5,659 nucleotides of DNA from Bifidobacterium breve (GTDB lineage: Bacteria > Actinomycetota > Actinomycetes > S36-B12), in assembly GCA_943328365.2 (NCBI GenBank), contig CALPZT020000126.1, forward strand, positions 1-5,659. The letters are read 5' to 3'. Both the position numbers and the translations under genes were made by a program. Below the pieces are notes generated by a model. That model worked only from the letters and a program-made list of their open reading frames with translations. It searched no databases and was not told where the DNA came from. Below are positions 1-4,952 of this stretch, piece by piece; within the stretch, counting starts at the first letter, position 1, and the number at the start of each line of letters is the position of its first letter.

Positions 1-1899
1 GGCCAGCACGCGATGGCGAACGCCGTAAGCGCGGCGATCACCGGTGACAGCCACGTCATCGTCCAGGCGGGCACCGGCACCGGAAAGTCGCTCGGCTACC
101 TGGTGCCCGCAGCACTGCACGCCGTGACCGAGAACAAGGCGGTCATCGTGGCCACCGCGACCCTCGCCCTGCAGAAGCAGCTCGTCGACCGCGACCTGCC
201 ACGCATGGCGCAGGCCCTGAGCCCGTCGCTGCCTCGTCCGGTGACCTTTGCCGTCCTCAAGGGTCGCAACAACTACATCTGCCTCCAGAAGCTGCACGGT
301 GCGATCCCCGAGGACGAATCCGACGCGTTGTTCACCACCCAGAAGAGCGCACTGGCGGAGCAGGTGATTGCCGTTCGCGAGTGGGCGGAGCAGTCCCCGA
401 CCGGCGATCGCGACGACTACCCGGATGACATCGACCCGAGGGTCTGGAGGTCGCTGTCCGTCGGACGCCGTGAATGCGTCGGTGAGAGCCGTTGCTCATT
501 CGGCGAGGAGTGCTTCACGGTCAAGAGGCGCCTTGAAGCGCAGGAGGCCGACATCGTCATCACGAACCACGCGATGCTCGCAATCGATGCACTCGAGGGC
601 ATTCCAGTGCTCCCCGAGCACTCGGCGGTCATCATCGATGAGGGCCATGAGCTCGTCGACCGTGCGACGGCAGCCGTCACGAGTGAGCTCAATGTCCCGA
701 TGATCGAGCGCGCCCTGAGCCGCGGGCGCAAGCACATCGACTCTCGCACCTACGAGATGCTGCAGCAGGCGGGCGAGGATTTCGACGACTGCCTGCGGCT
801 GGCGGCCGAGCCCCTCGCCGGCCCAACCCAGCTCAAGCCGGTCGGCAGCGACGTCACCTTGGCCCTCACGGTCATCCGCGATGCCTGCCATCAGGCCATC
901 ACCGAGATCAACGCCGACAAGGAGTCGAAGGACCCGGAGTCACTCGCTGCGAAGCAGCATGCGCGTGGTGCGATCGAGGAGGTCCATGACACGGCCGGTG
1001 CGCTGCTTGCCGGCGATGACTTCGACGTCATCTGGCTCGATCCCGGGGAAGGGCGCTCGCCGAGCCTGAAGCTTGCCCCGCTGTCGGTGGCCGGGCTGCT
1101 TCGCGAGGCGCTGTTCGCCAAGTCGCCCGTCGTGATGACGAGCGCGACCCTCACCGTCGGGGGCGGATTCGATTCGCTCGTTGCGAGCCTGGGTCTCTCC
1201 GATGAGCAGGTCACGACCATGGATGTCGGCTCGCCGTTCGACCACGCGAAGCAGGGGATCCTCTACGTCGCTAAAGACCTGCCCGCGCCCGGGCGCGAAG
1301 GTGTGGCAATGGAGGCACTCGACGAGCTGGCCGAGCTCATTGAGGCTGCAGGCGGTCGCACTCTGGCGCTGTTCAGCAGTTGGCGGGGTGTCGACCGGGC
1401 GGCCGACTACCTGCGCGTCCGTCTCGATTCGAGGCGGTTCCCGCTGCTCGTCCAGAAGAAGGGCGATTCGGTCGGCTCTCTCGTCCAGCGGTTCGCCGAT
1501 GATCATCCATCGACGCTGCTCGGTACCGTGTCGCTGTGGCAGGGAGTCGATGTGCCGGGGGAGTCGTGCATTCAGGTCATCATCGACCGAATCCCGTTCC
1601 CGCGTCCGGATGATCCGCTGCTCAGCGCCCGGCAGCGCGCAGTCGATGAAGCCGGTGGATCAGGCTTTCGCGCTATCTCGGTTCCGAAGGCCGGCTTGCT
1701 CCTTGCCCAGGGTGCCGGTCGACTCATCCGCGGGGCCAGTGATCGAGGCGTCGTGTCGATCCTCGACTCCAGGCTCGCGACCGCTGGCTATGGTCGGGCG
1801 CTTCGAGCGAGCCTTCCGCCGTTCTGGTACACGACCGACCGTGCGACCGTGCTCACCTCGCTTACCCGCCTGCGAGACGAGCTCGACTCTCGGGACTGA
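1..1899 (+). CDS. dinG: DinG-family ATP-dependent DNA helicase with Fe-S cluster (5' end cut off by window)
   Basis: Superfamily 2 helicase of the DinG/XPD group, expected to unwind DNA 5'->3', including forked, D-loop and R-loop structures, during repair. The frame is open to base 1 and reads GQHA just before the first ATG at 13; a GQ..M motif usually precedes the Walker A region in this family, so the true start lies off the left edge and perhaps 20-35 residues are missing. Counting from the ATG at 13 (628 residues): Walker A GTGTGKS 20-26; ATATLALQKQL as motif Ia; four cysteines C90, C155, C161 and C167 spaced as in the 4Fe-4S domain of DinG and XPD; DEGH box 209-212 (variant DEAH); SAT 377-379; WQGVD 509-513; QGAGRLIR 566-573 with the arginines of motif VI. 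All motifs needed for activity are present. No nuclease domain is visible. No SOS box is seen near the visible part, so LexA control cannot be judged here. Confidence 0.94.
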   Translation, partial: GQHAMANAVSAAITGDSHVIVQAGTGTGKSLGYLVPAALHAVTENKAVIVATATLALQKQLVDRDLPRMAQALSPSLPRPVTFAVLKGRNNYICLQKLHGAIPEDESDALFTTQKSALAEQVIAVREWAEQSPTGDRDDYPDDIDPRVWRSLSVGRRECVGESRCSFGEECFTVKRRLEAQEADIVITNHAMLAIDALEGIPVLPEHSAVIIDEGHELVDRATAAVTSELNVPMIERALSRGRKHIDSRTYEMLQQAGEDFDDCLRLAAEPLAGPTQLKPVGSDVTLALTVIRDACHQAITEINADKESKDPESLAAKQHARGAIEEVHDTAGALLAGDDFDVIWLDPGEGRSPSLKLAPLSVAGLLREALFAKSPVVMTSATLTVGGGFDSLVASLGLSDEQVTTMDVGSPFDHAKQGILYVAKDLPAPGREGVAMEALDELAELIEAAGGRTLALFSSWRGVDRAADYLRVRLDSRRFPLLVQKKGDSVGSLVQRFADDHPSTLLGTVSLWQGVDVPGESCIQVIIDRIPFPRPDDPLLSARQRAVDEAGGSGFRAISVPKAGLLLAQGAGRLIRGASDRGVVSILDSRLATAGYGRALRASLPPFWYTTDRATVLTSLTRLRDELDSRD

Positions 1900-1906
1900 T
1901 CCCGGG
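1889..1906 (+). terminator. possible hairpin terminator over the dinG stop codon
   Basis: CGGGA (1891-1895) pairs with TCCCG (1900-1904) around a CTGA loop that contains the TGA stop; a wobble pair and a C-G pair extend the stem to seven pairs. A second short hairpin, GGTC/GACC at 1917-1920 and 1926-1929, follows. There is no T-run, which is common for actinobacterial terminators but also makes this call weak. Confidence 0.3.
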
Positions 1907-1933
1907 CCGCACTGACGGTCGCGCTGACCATCA

Positions 1934-1962
1934 TCCGACCGCACGTCGATGCGTGACAGAAT
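1934..1962 (+). promoter_or_regulatory. candidate promoter for the aldo/keto reductase, leaderless arrangement
   Basis: TCCGAC (1934-1939) as a -35 and CAGAAT (1957-1962) as a -10 are separated by 17 bases. The -10 ends six bases before the A of the ATG at 1969, the distance at which transcription would begin on the start codon itself. No Shine-Dalgarno sequence is visible upstream of this ATG, which supports a leaderless mRNA. Both hexamers are imperfect, and the -10 lacks the first T of the TAnnnT pattern. Confidence 0.4.
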
Positions 1963-1968
1963 TCGGCC

Positions 1969-3009
1969 ATGACGAACTCCAGCTACGTCCCGGACCCGGC
2001 ACGCTACGACGGGCGAATGCCCTACCGGCGAACCGGACGAAGCGGACTCCAACTCCCGGTGGTCTCCCTGGGCTTTTGGCACAACTTCGGCGACGACAAG
2101 CCGATCGAGGGTCAGCGTGCCATCATGCAGCGCGCCTTCGACCTGGGCATCACCCACTTCGACCTCGCGAACAACTACGGTCCGCCCGCAGGTACGGCGG
2201 AGATCAATGTCGGCCGGATCCTGCGCGAGGACTTCAGCGGCCTGCGCGATGAGCTCGTCATCTCGAGCAAGGCCGGCTGGGATATGTGGCCTGGCCCCTA
2301 CGGCGATCTCGGCTCGCGCAAGTACCTCCTCGCGAGCCTGGACCAGAGTCTCACCCGACTCGGCATCGACTATGTCGACATCTTCTACCACCACCGGCCC
2401 GACCCCGATACGCCGATCGCGGAGTCGATGGGGGCACTTCATACCGCTGTGCAGCAGGGCAAGGCGCTCTACGCAGGCATCTCGTCGTATTCGCCGAGCC
2501 GGACCTTGGAGGCGGCCCGTATCCTCGCCGACCTCGGCACGCCCCTGCTCATCCACCAGCCCTCCTACTCGATGTTCAACCGCTGGATCGAGTCAGGCCT
2601 TCTCGACGCCCTCGAAGAGGTCGGCGCAGGCTGCATCACGTTCAGCCCGCTTGCCCAGGGCCTGCTCACCGATCGCTACCTCGATGGCATCCCGGGCGAT
2701 TCGCGGGCGGCTGCCGGCAAGAGCCTGTTCGACGCGCACCTGTCCGATGAGAACATCGAGCGGGTACGGGCACTGGCCGCCATTGCCGAGGCGAGGGGCC
2801 AGTCGCTGGCCCAGATGGCGGTGTCGTGGACGCTGCGCGACCCGAGGGTGACGACGACACTGCTCGGTGCGAGCAGCGTGCGCCAACTCGACGAGACTGC
2901 GGCCGCGGTGCAGGCCCTGGCCTTCACTGACGCGGAACTCGCGGCAATCGACGAGTACGCGGTCGAAGCAGACATCAACCTGTGGGCAGCTCAGTCGCTC
3001 ATTCCCTGA
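1969..3009 (+). CDS. yghZ: aldo/keto reductase, YghZ/GpR-like (L-glyceraldehyde 3-phosphate reductase family, AKR14)
   Basis: NADPH-dependent aldo/keto reductase of 346 residues, the same length class as E. coli YghZ, which reduces L-glyceraldehyde 3-phosphate and methylglyoxal. Long stretches resemble YghZ as I recall it: FDLGITHFDLANNYGPP near 57-73, DMWPGPYG 105-112, SRKYLLASLDQSL 116-128, GISSYSP 170-176 and LIHQPSY 194-200. The likely catalytic tetrad is D65, Y70, K101 (SSKAGWD) and H142 (in YHHR). The GASSVRQLDE motif at 300-309 is the usual binding site for the NADPH 2'-phosphate. Cytosolic; no signal peptide. The start at 1969 has no Shine-Dalgarno sequence but fits a leaderless transcript and matches the family N-terminus (PARYDGRMPYRRTGRSGL). 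It lies 69 bases after dinG in the same direction and ends 30 bases from the end of lexA, convergent. The substrate in this organism is inferred, not shown; carbonyl detoxification is the most likely role. Confidence 0.9.
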   Translation: MTNSSYVPDPARYDGRMPYRRTGRSGLQLPVVSLGFWHNFGDDKPIEGQRAIMQRAFDLGITHFDLANNYGPPAGTAEINVGRILREDFSGLRDELVISSKAGWDMWPGPYGDLGSRKYLLASLDQSLTRLGIDYVDIFYHHRPDPDTPIAESMGALHTAVQQGKALYAGISSYSPSRTLEAARILADLGTPLLIHQPSYSMFNRWIESGLLDALEEVGAGCITFSPLAQGLLTDRYLDGIPGDSRAAAGKSLFDAHLSDENIERVRALAAIAEARGQSLAQMAVSWTLRDPRVTTTLLGASSVRQLDETAAAVQALAFTDAELAAIDEYAVEADINLWAAQSLIP

Positions 3010-3039
3010 GCCGGTCGCTTCAAGCGCGCGTTTCGAGCG

Positions 3040-3759
3040 TCACAAGCGGCGAAGCACGCTCACGACCTTGCCCATAATCGTTGCCTCGTCGCCGAGAATG
3101 GGTGCGTAGGCTGGGTTGTGCGGCATGAGCCATACGTGGCCGTCGCGGCGCTTGAGTGTCTTGACGGTTGCCTCGTCGCCGAGCAGTGCAGCGACGATGT
3201 CGCCGTTCTCGGCATCATGCTGCTGGCGCACGACGACCCAGTCGCCATCGCAGATCGCCGCATCGATCATCGAATCGCCGGCCACCTTGAGCAGGAACAG
3301 GTCGCCGTCGCCGACGAGCTCGCGGGGGAGCGGGAAGACTGCCTCGACCTCCTGCTCGGCGAGGATCGGGCCGCCGGCTGCAATACGCCCGACGAGCGGC
3401 ACGTATGCGGCGGCAGGACGAGCAAACTCATCTGACGGCTCGTCGACCAAGACCTCGACAGCCCGCAGGGCGCTGGAGCCGGACCCGGCGGGGGCATTCT
3501 CAGACAGGTCGGCGACGACGAGAGCGCGCGGCCGGTTGGGGTCGCGGCGCAGGTAGCCGAGCTTGACCAAGGTGGTGAGCTGGTGGGAGACCGAGCTCGG
3601 CGAGGTCAGGCCCACGCCATCGCCGATCTCGCGCACGCTCGGCGGGTAGCCGCGGGTCGCGACCGTGTCGCGGATGACCTCGAGGATGGCGCGCTGCCGA
3701 GGGGTCAGGCCGGTCTCGTCGGCCGGGCCGTCGGGGAGTTCGGTTACTCGTGCGGTCAC
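3040..3759 (-). CDS. lexA: LexA, SOS-response repressor and self-cleaving protease
   Basis: Transcriptional repressor of the SOS regulon, inactivated by RecA-stimulated self-cleavage. 239 residues, within the range of actinobacterial LexA. Residues 18-80 form the winged helix-turn-helix (LTPRQRAILEVIRD; YPPSVREIGDGVGL; probable recognition helix SPSSVSHQLTTLVK at 53-66). A variable linker covers about 82-118. The S24 peptidase domain follows, with the Ala-Gly cleavage site A128-G129 in GRIAAGGPI, catalytic Ser163 in GDSM and catalytic Lys200 in ATVK. All elements for repression and autolysis are intact. The start is GTG at 3757-3759, chosen because GAGAGG lies seven bases upstream and the N-terminus has the usual length; a second upstream GTG is in another frame. 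It is divergent from the LysM gene, and its predicted promoter overlaps an SOS box, so it should repress itself. Confidence 0.97.
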   Translation of the reverse strand: MTARVTELPDGPADETGLTPRQRAILEVIRDTVATRGYPPSVREIGDGVGLTSPSSVSHQLTTLVKLGYLRRDPNRPRALVVADLSENAPAGSGSSALRAVEVLVDEPSDEFARPAAAYVPLVGRIAAGGPILAEQEVEAVFPLPRELVGDGDLFLLKVAGDSMIDAAICDGDWVVVRQQHDAENGDIVAALLGDEATVKTLKRRDGHVWLMPHNPAYAPILGDEATIMGKVVSVLRRL

Positions 3760-3766
3760 GTGCGGG

Positions 3767-3772
3767 CCTCTC
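3767..3772 (-). promoter_or_regulatory. ribosome binding site of lexA
   Basis: GAGAGG on the minus strand, seven bases before the GTG start. It decides the start, since GTG is weak evidence alone. Confidence 0.6.
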
Positions 3773-3842
3773 GTTCACGGGGCGGATGTTCGCGGTGCTG
3801 GTTGTGCATCGAGCGGTCGTTCGCCGAACTGAGATCGAGTGT

Positions 3843-3862
3843 CAGACCTGTTCGGCAGTCTG
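3843..3862 (-). other. possible hairpin in the lexA 5' leader
   Basis: On the minus strand CAGACTG and CAGGTCTG pair with seven base pairs and one bulged G around a CCGAA loop. If the predicted lexA start near 3905 is right, this sits in the untranslated leader about 80 bases before the coding region. No function can be assigned, and a structure this small may be chance. Confidence 0.25.
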
Positions 3863-3911
3863 TGCTCAGTCAGTGCGGCGGAGCTTGCGGGTCAACGTTT
3901 CGCTGGCCGCA

Positions 3912-3940
3912 ACGCTACAGCGGCGACACGCCGAAATCAA
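3912..3940 (-). promoter_or_regulatory. lexA promoter overlapped by an SOS box
   Basis: On the minus strand TTGATT (3940-3935) and TAGCGT (3917-3912) are 17 bases apart; the -10 fits the TAnnnT pattern of actinobacterial sigma-A promoters. Predicted transcription start near 3905, giving a leader of roughly 145 bases. The -35 lies partly inside SOS box 1, so LexA binding would block RNA polymerase. Confidence 0.65.
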
Positions 3941-3952
3941 ACATATGTTCGA
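3937..3952. promoter_or_regulatory. SOS box 1 (LexA operator at the lexA promoter)
   Basis: TCAAACATATGTTCGA matches the Gram-positive LexA operator TCGAAC-N4-GTTCGA at 11 of 12 arm positions, with one A for G in the left arm. It overlaps the lexA -35 and ends six bases before the -35 proposed for the LysM gene, so it may serve both directions. Its core and right arm, ACATATGTTCGA, are identical to those of box 2. Confidence 0.85.
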
Positions 3953-3958
3953 ATGTTC

Positions 3959-3987
3959 TGGACGTGGCGCTCGTGATCTGCTAGAAA
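3959..3987 (+). promoter_or_regulatory. candidate promoter for the LysM division-inhibitor gene
   Basis: TGGACG (3959-3964) and TAGAAA (3982-3987) are 17 bases apart and the -10 abuts SOS box 2; the start would fall near 3994, inside that box. An alternative is TCGTGA (3971-3976) with TATGTT (3995-4000) at 18 bases, where the -10 is part of box 2. Either way LexA on boxes 2 and 3 would block initiation. The leader would be about 90-100 bases. Confidence 0.4.
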
Positions 3988-4003
3988 ATGGACATATGTT
4001 CGA
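3988..4003. promoter_or_regulatory. SOS box 2 (LexA operator, degenerate left arm)
   Basis: ATGGACATATGTTCGA has a perfect right arm GTTCGA and three mismatches in the left arm (9 of 12). It begins 51 bases after the start of box 1, about five helical turns, and is followed immediately by box 3. Confidence 0.6.
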
Positions 4004-4019
4004 TCGAACACACGTTCGA
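4004..4019. promoter_or_regulatory. SOS box 3 (perfect LexA operator)
   Basis: TCGAACACACGTTCGA matches the operator arms at all 12 positions. It lies at or just after the predicted start of the LysM transcript, about 80 bases before its ATG, and is the strongest predicted LexA site in the window. It abuts box 2 with no spacer. Confidence 0.85.
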
Positions 4020-4037
4020 AGCAACACGTTCGAAGCA
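4010..4037 (+). repeat. 14-base perfect tandem duplication spanning the right arm of SOS box 3
   Basis: ACACGTTCGAAGCA occurs twice head to tail (4010-4023 and 4024-4037). The first copy includes the right arm of SOS box 3; the second carries an extra GTTCGA half-site without a matching left arm. It looks like a slippage or replication duplication in the leader of the LysM gene. Confidence 0.9.
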
Positions 4038-4077
4038 ATGTGCGAAGAAGAGCAAGAAGAAGAGCAATGTGCGAAGA
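4034..4077 (+). repeat. nested purine-rich repeats in the LysM gene leader
   Basis: GAAGAAGAGCAA is repeated perfectly in tandem at 4044-4055 and 4056-4067. A 15-base direct repeat, AGCAATGTGCGAAGA, brackets it at 4034-4048 and 4063-4077 (29-base period). The strand is almost all purine over 4044-4067. This follows directly on the 14-base tandem repeat, so nearly all of 4010-4077 is built of short duplications. Confidence 0.9.
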
Positions 4078-4080
4078 CAC

Positions 4081-4088
4081 GAGAAAGG
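4081..4088 (+). promoter_or_regulatory. ribosome binding site of the LysM gene
   Basis: GAGAAAGG seven bases before ATG 4096. It supports this start over the in-frame ATG at 3988, which lies inside SOS box 2 and probably before the transcript begins. Confidence 0.6.
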
Positions 4089-4095
4089 CGTACCC

Positions 4096-4674
4096 ATGTC
4101 GATACAGGCGTCGATTCACCTCACGAGCCCGAGCCCGATCCCGGGGCCGAACTCGAGGCGAAGCTCAAGAACGACCACGTCGGTGCGCGCGCAGCCAGGG
4201 GGCGCGAGAGCAACGCGGGTATCACGTGACAATCGCGGGCCCGTCCGAGCTGGCACGACTCTGCGCTCGCGTTCAGGTGCATCGAGTCGCGCCAATCGGG
4301 TGTTGTCCGACCGGGCAGCGGGCTGGAGTGGTGCGCCGATGACACGCACGCCCGCTCCCGTCCGGCGCACGCCTCGTGCAGTGCGGATTCGGGGTCGTTT
4401 CATGATCTTCGGTGCATCGATCCTCACGATCATCGGCATCGCCATCGCATCGGGACAGTTGGCCGGTGCGAGCGATGTTGCGCAAACGGCTTCCGCCACT
4501 GAGATGGTCACCGTTCAAGCCGGCGATTCGCTGTGGTCACTCGCGACGAAGGCCGTGCTGACAGGCGACCCGCGCGACACGGTCCAGCGGATACGCGAAC
4601 TCAACGGCATCGAGGGCTCGGTCATCGCCATCGGCGATCGACTGGTGGTGCCAGTCGATCCGTCGGCCCGGTGA
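4096..4674 (+). CDS. LysM-domain membrane protein, DivS/ChiZ/YneA-like SOS cell-division inhibitor
   Basis: 192-residue protein with three parts. Residues 1-101 are a low-complexity, probably disordered tail rich in Arg, Ser, Pro and Thr, with about 21 Arg, no Lys, no Glu and two Asp. Residues 102-124 (FMIFGASILTIIGIAIASGQ onward) form one transmembrane helix; the basic stretch before it predicts a cytoplasmic N-terminus. Residues 137-187 are a LysM domain (VTVQAGDSLWSLA, then IRELNG and IAIGDRLVVP) that would bind peptidoglycan outside. This layout and the place between lexA and nrdR match M. tuberculosis Rv2719c (ChiZ) and C. glutamicum DivS, which act on division or cell wall during the SOS response. 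Function here is inferred from that. Three SOS boxes upstream predict LexA control. The start at 4096 has a good ribosome site; an in-frame ATG at 4339 would remove most of the tail (111 residues) but has a poorer site. No hydrolase domain is recognisable. Confidence 0.85.
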   Translation: MSIQASIHLTSPSPIPGPNSRRSSRTTTSVRAQPGGARATRVSRDNRGPVRAGTTLRSRSGASSRANRVLSDRAAGWSGAPMTRTPAPVRRTPRAVRIRGRFMIFGASILTIIGIAIASGQLAGASDVAQTASATEMVTVQAGDSLWSLATKAVLTGDPRDTVQRIRELNGIEGSVIAIGDRLVVPVDPSAR

Positions 4675-4687
4675 TTTCCCCGTCAAT

Positions 4688-4709
4688 TGCATGCGAGCTC
4701 GCCTATGCA
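4688..4709 (+). terminator. possible hairpin after the LysM gene
   Basis: TGCAT (4688-4692) pairs with ATGCA (4705-4709), and a perfect palindrome GCGAGCTCGC lies between them (4693-4702), giving a stem interrupted by a two-base bulge (CT). It begins 14 bases after the stop. No T-run follows, so it may be a terminator, a protein site or chance. Confidence 0.35.
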
Positions 4710-4754
4710 TCCGGTCATTGATCGGATATACGCGACGCGCCGAAGACGTGTGCC

Positions 4755-4783
4755 TTGCATTCGCACTGATGGAGGGCTAACGT
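4755..4783 (+). promoter_or_regulatory. candidate promoter of the nrdR-nrdJ operon
   Basis: TTGCAT (4755-4760) and TAACGT (4778-4783) are 17 bases apart, and the -10 fits TAnnnT. Transcription would begin near 4790, at the first NrdR box, so NrdR bound there would block initiation or escape. The leader before nrdR would be about 160 bases. Confidence 0.6.
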
Positions 4784-4787
4784 CGTA

Positions 4788-4803
4788 CCCCTAGATGTAG
4801 TAG
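4788..4803. promoter_or_regulatory. NrdR box 1
   Basis: The core CTAGATGTAG (4791-4800) fits the NrdR box core CWATATATWG at 8 of 10 positions, with perfect CTA/TAG outer arms. It covers the predicted transcription start of nrdR. Confidence 0.6.
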
Positions 4804-4819
4804 TCACAGCCGTGTGATT

Positions 4820-4835
4820 CATCAACAGGTTGTGG
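4820..4835. promoter_or_regulatory. NrdR box 2
   Basis: The core CAACAGGTTG (4823-4832) has perfect CAAC/GTTG arms and fits the NrdR core at 7 of 10 positions. It lies 32 bases centre to centre from box 1, about three helical turns, which is the spacing typical of paired NrdR boxes. The spacing supports both calls more than either sequence does alone. Confidence 0.55.
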
Positions 4836-4850
4836 TAACGAGGTCACAGA

Positions 4851-4859
4851 CTATCCACA
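4851..4859 (+). promoter_or_regulatory. DnaA-box-like site in the nrdR leader
   Basis: CTATCCACA differs from the DnaA box TTATCCACA at one base. It lies between NrdR box 2 and nrdR. A looser copy, TCATCCCCA, is at 4874-4882. The nine-base match may be chance. Confidence 0.3.
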
Positions 4860-4940
4860 GGGGCTCCCCAGGATCATCCCCAAAGGGTTGTGATGGCCGC
4901 ATCTGGTGTGACGGAAGTGGCCCAAGTTCAAGGCGCGAAG

Positions 4941-4945
4941 GGAGG
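4941..4945 (+). promoter_or_regulatory. ribosome binding site of nrdR
   Basis: GGAGG seven bases before ATG 4953. It selects this start over the in-frame GTG at 4890. Confidence 0.75.
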
Positions 4946-4952
4946 TACGGGG

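Noticed and set aside
940..2556. Long minus-strand open frames opposite dinG and the reductase
   Set aside because: They lie opposite two clear protein families; long antisense open frames are common in GC-rich coding DNA.
3010..3039. Bidirectional terminator between the convergent reductase and lexA genes
   Set aside because: Only very short imperfect pairings such as CGCTT/AAGCG with a one-base centre are found; no credible stem-loop.
3824..3839. Fourth SOS box CCGAACTGAGATCGAG near lexA
   Set aside because: Only the left arm matches the operator; the right arm does not fit GTTCGA.
3988..4095. In-frame N-terminal extension of the LysM protein from ATG 3988 (36 more residues, Lys-rich)
   Set aside because: That ATG lies inside SOS box 2 and before the likely transcription start, it has no ribosome site, and its residues come from the repeat-rich leader. 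ATG 4096 has a good ribosome site.
3750..4229. 159-codon plus-strand ORF across the whole lexA-LysM gap
   Set aside because: It runs through the lexA promoter and all three SOS boxes, with Cys- and Arg-rich sequence that resembles no family I know. Only its last part (from 4038) is kept as a finding.
4890..4952. GTG start giving NrdR 21 extra residues
   Set aside because: NrdR proteins start at MRCPFC with the first zinc cysteines at positions 3 and 6, and ATG 4953 has a strong GGAGG.
4790..4952. Cobalamin riboswitch in the nrdR-nrdJ leader, suggested by the B12-dependent enzyme
   Set aside because: No B12-box-like sequence is visible and the leader is shorter than such riboswitches usually are. 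The NrdR boxes explain control better.
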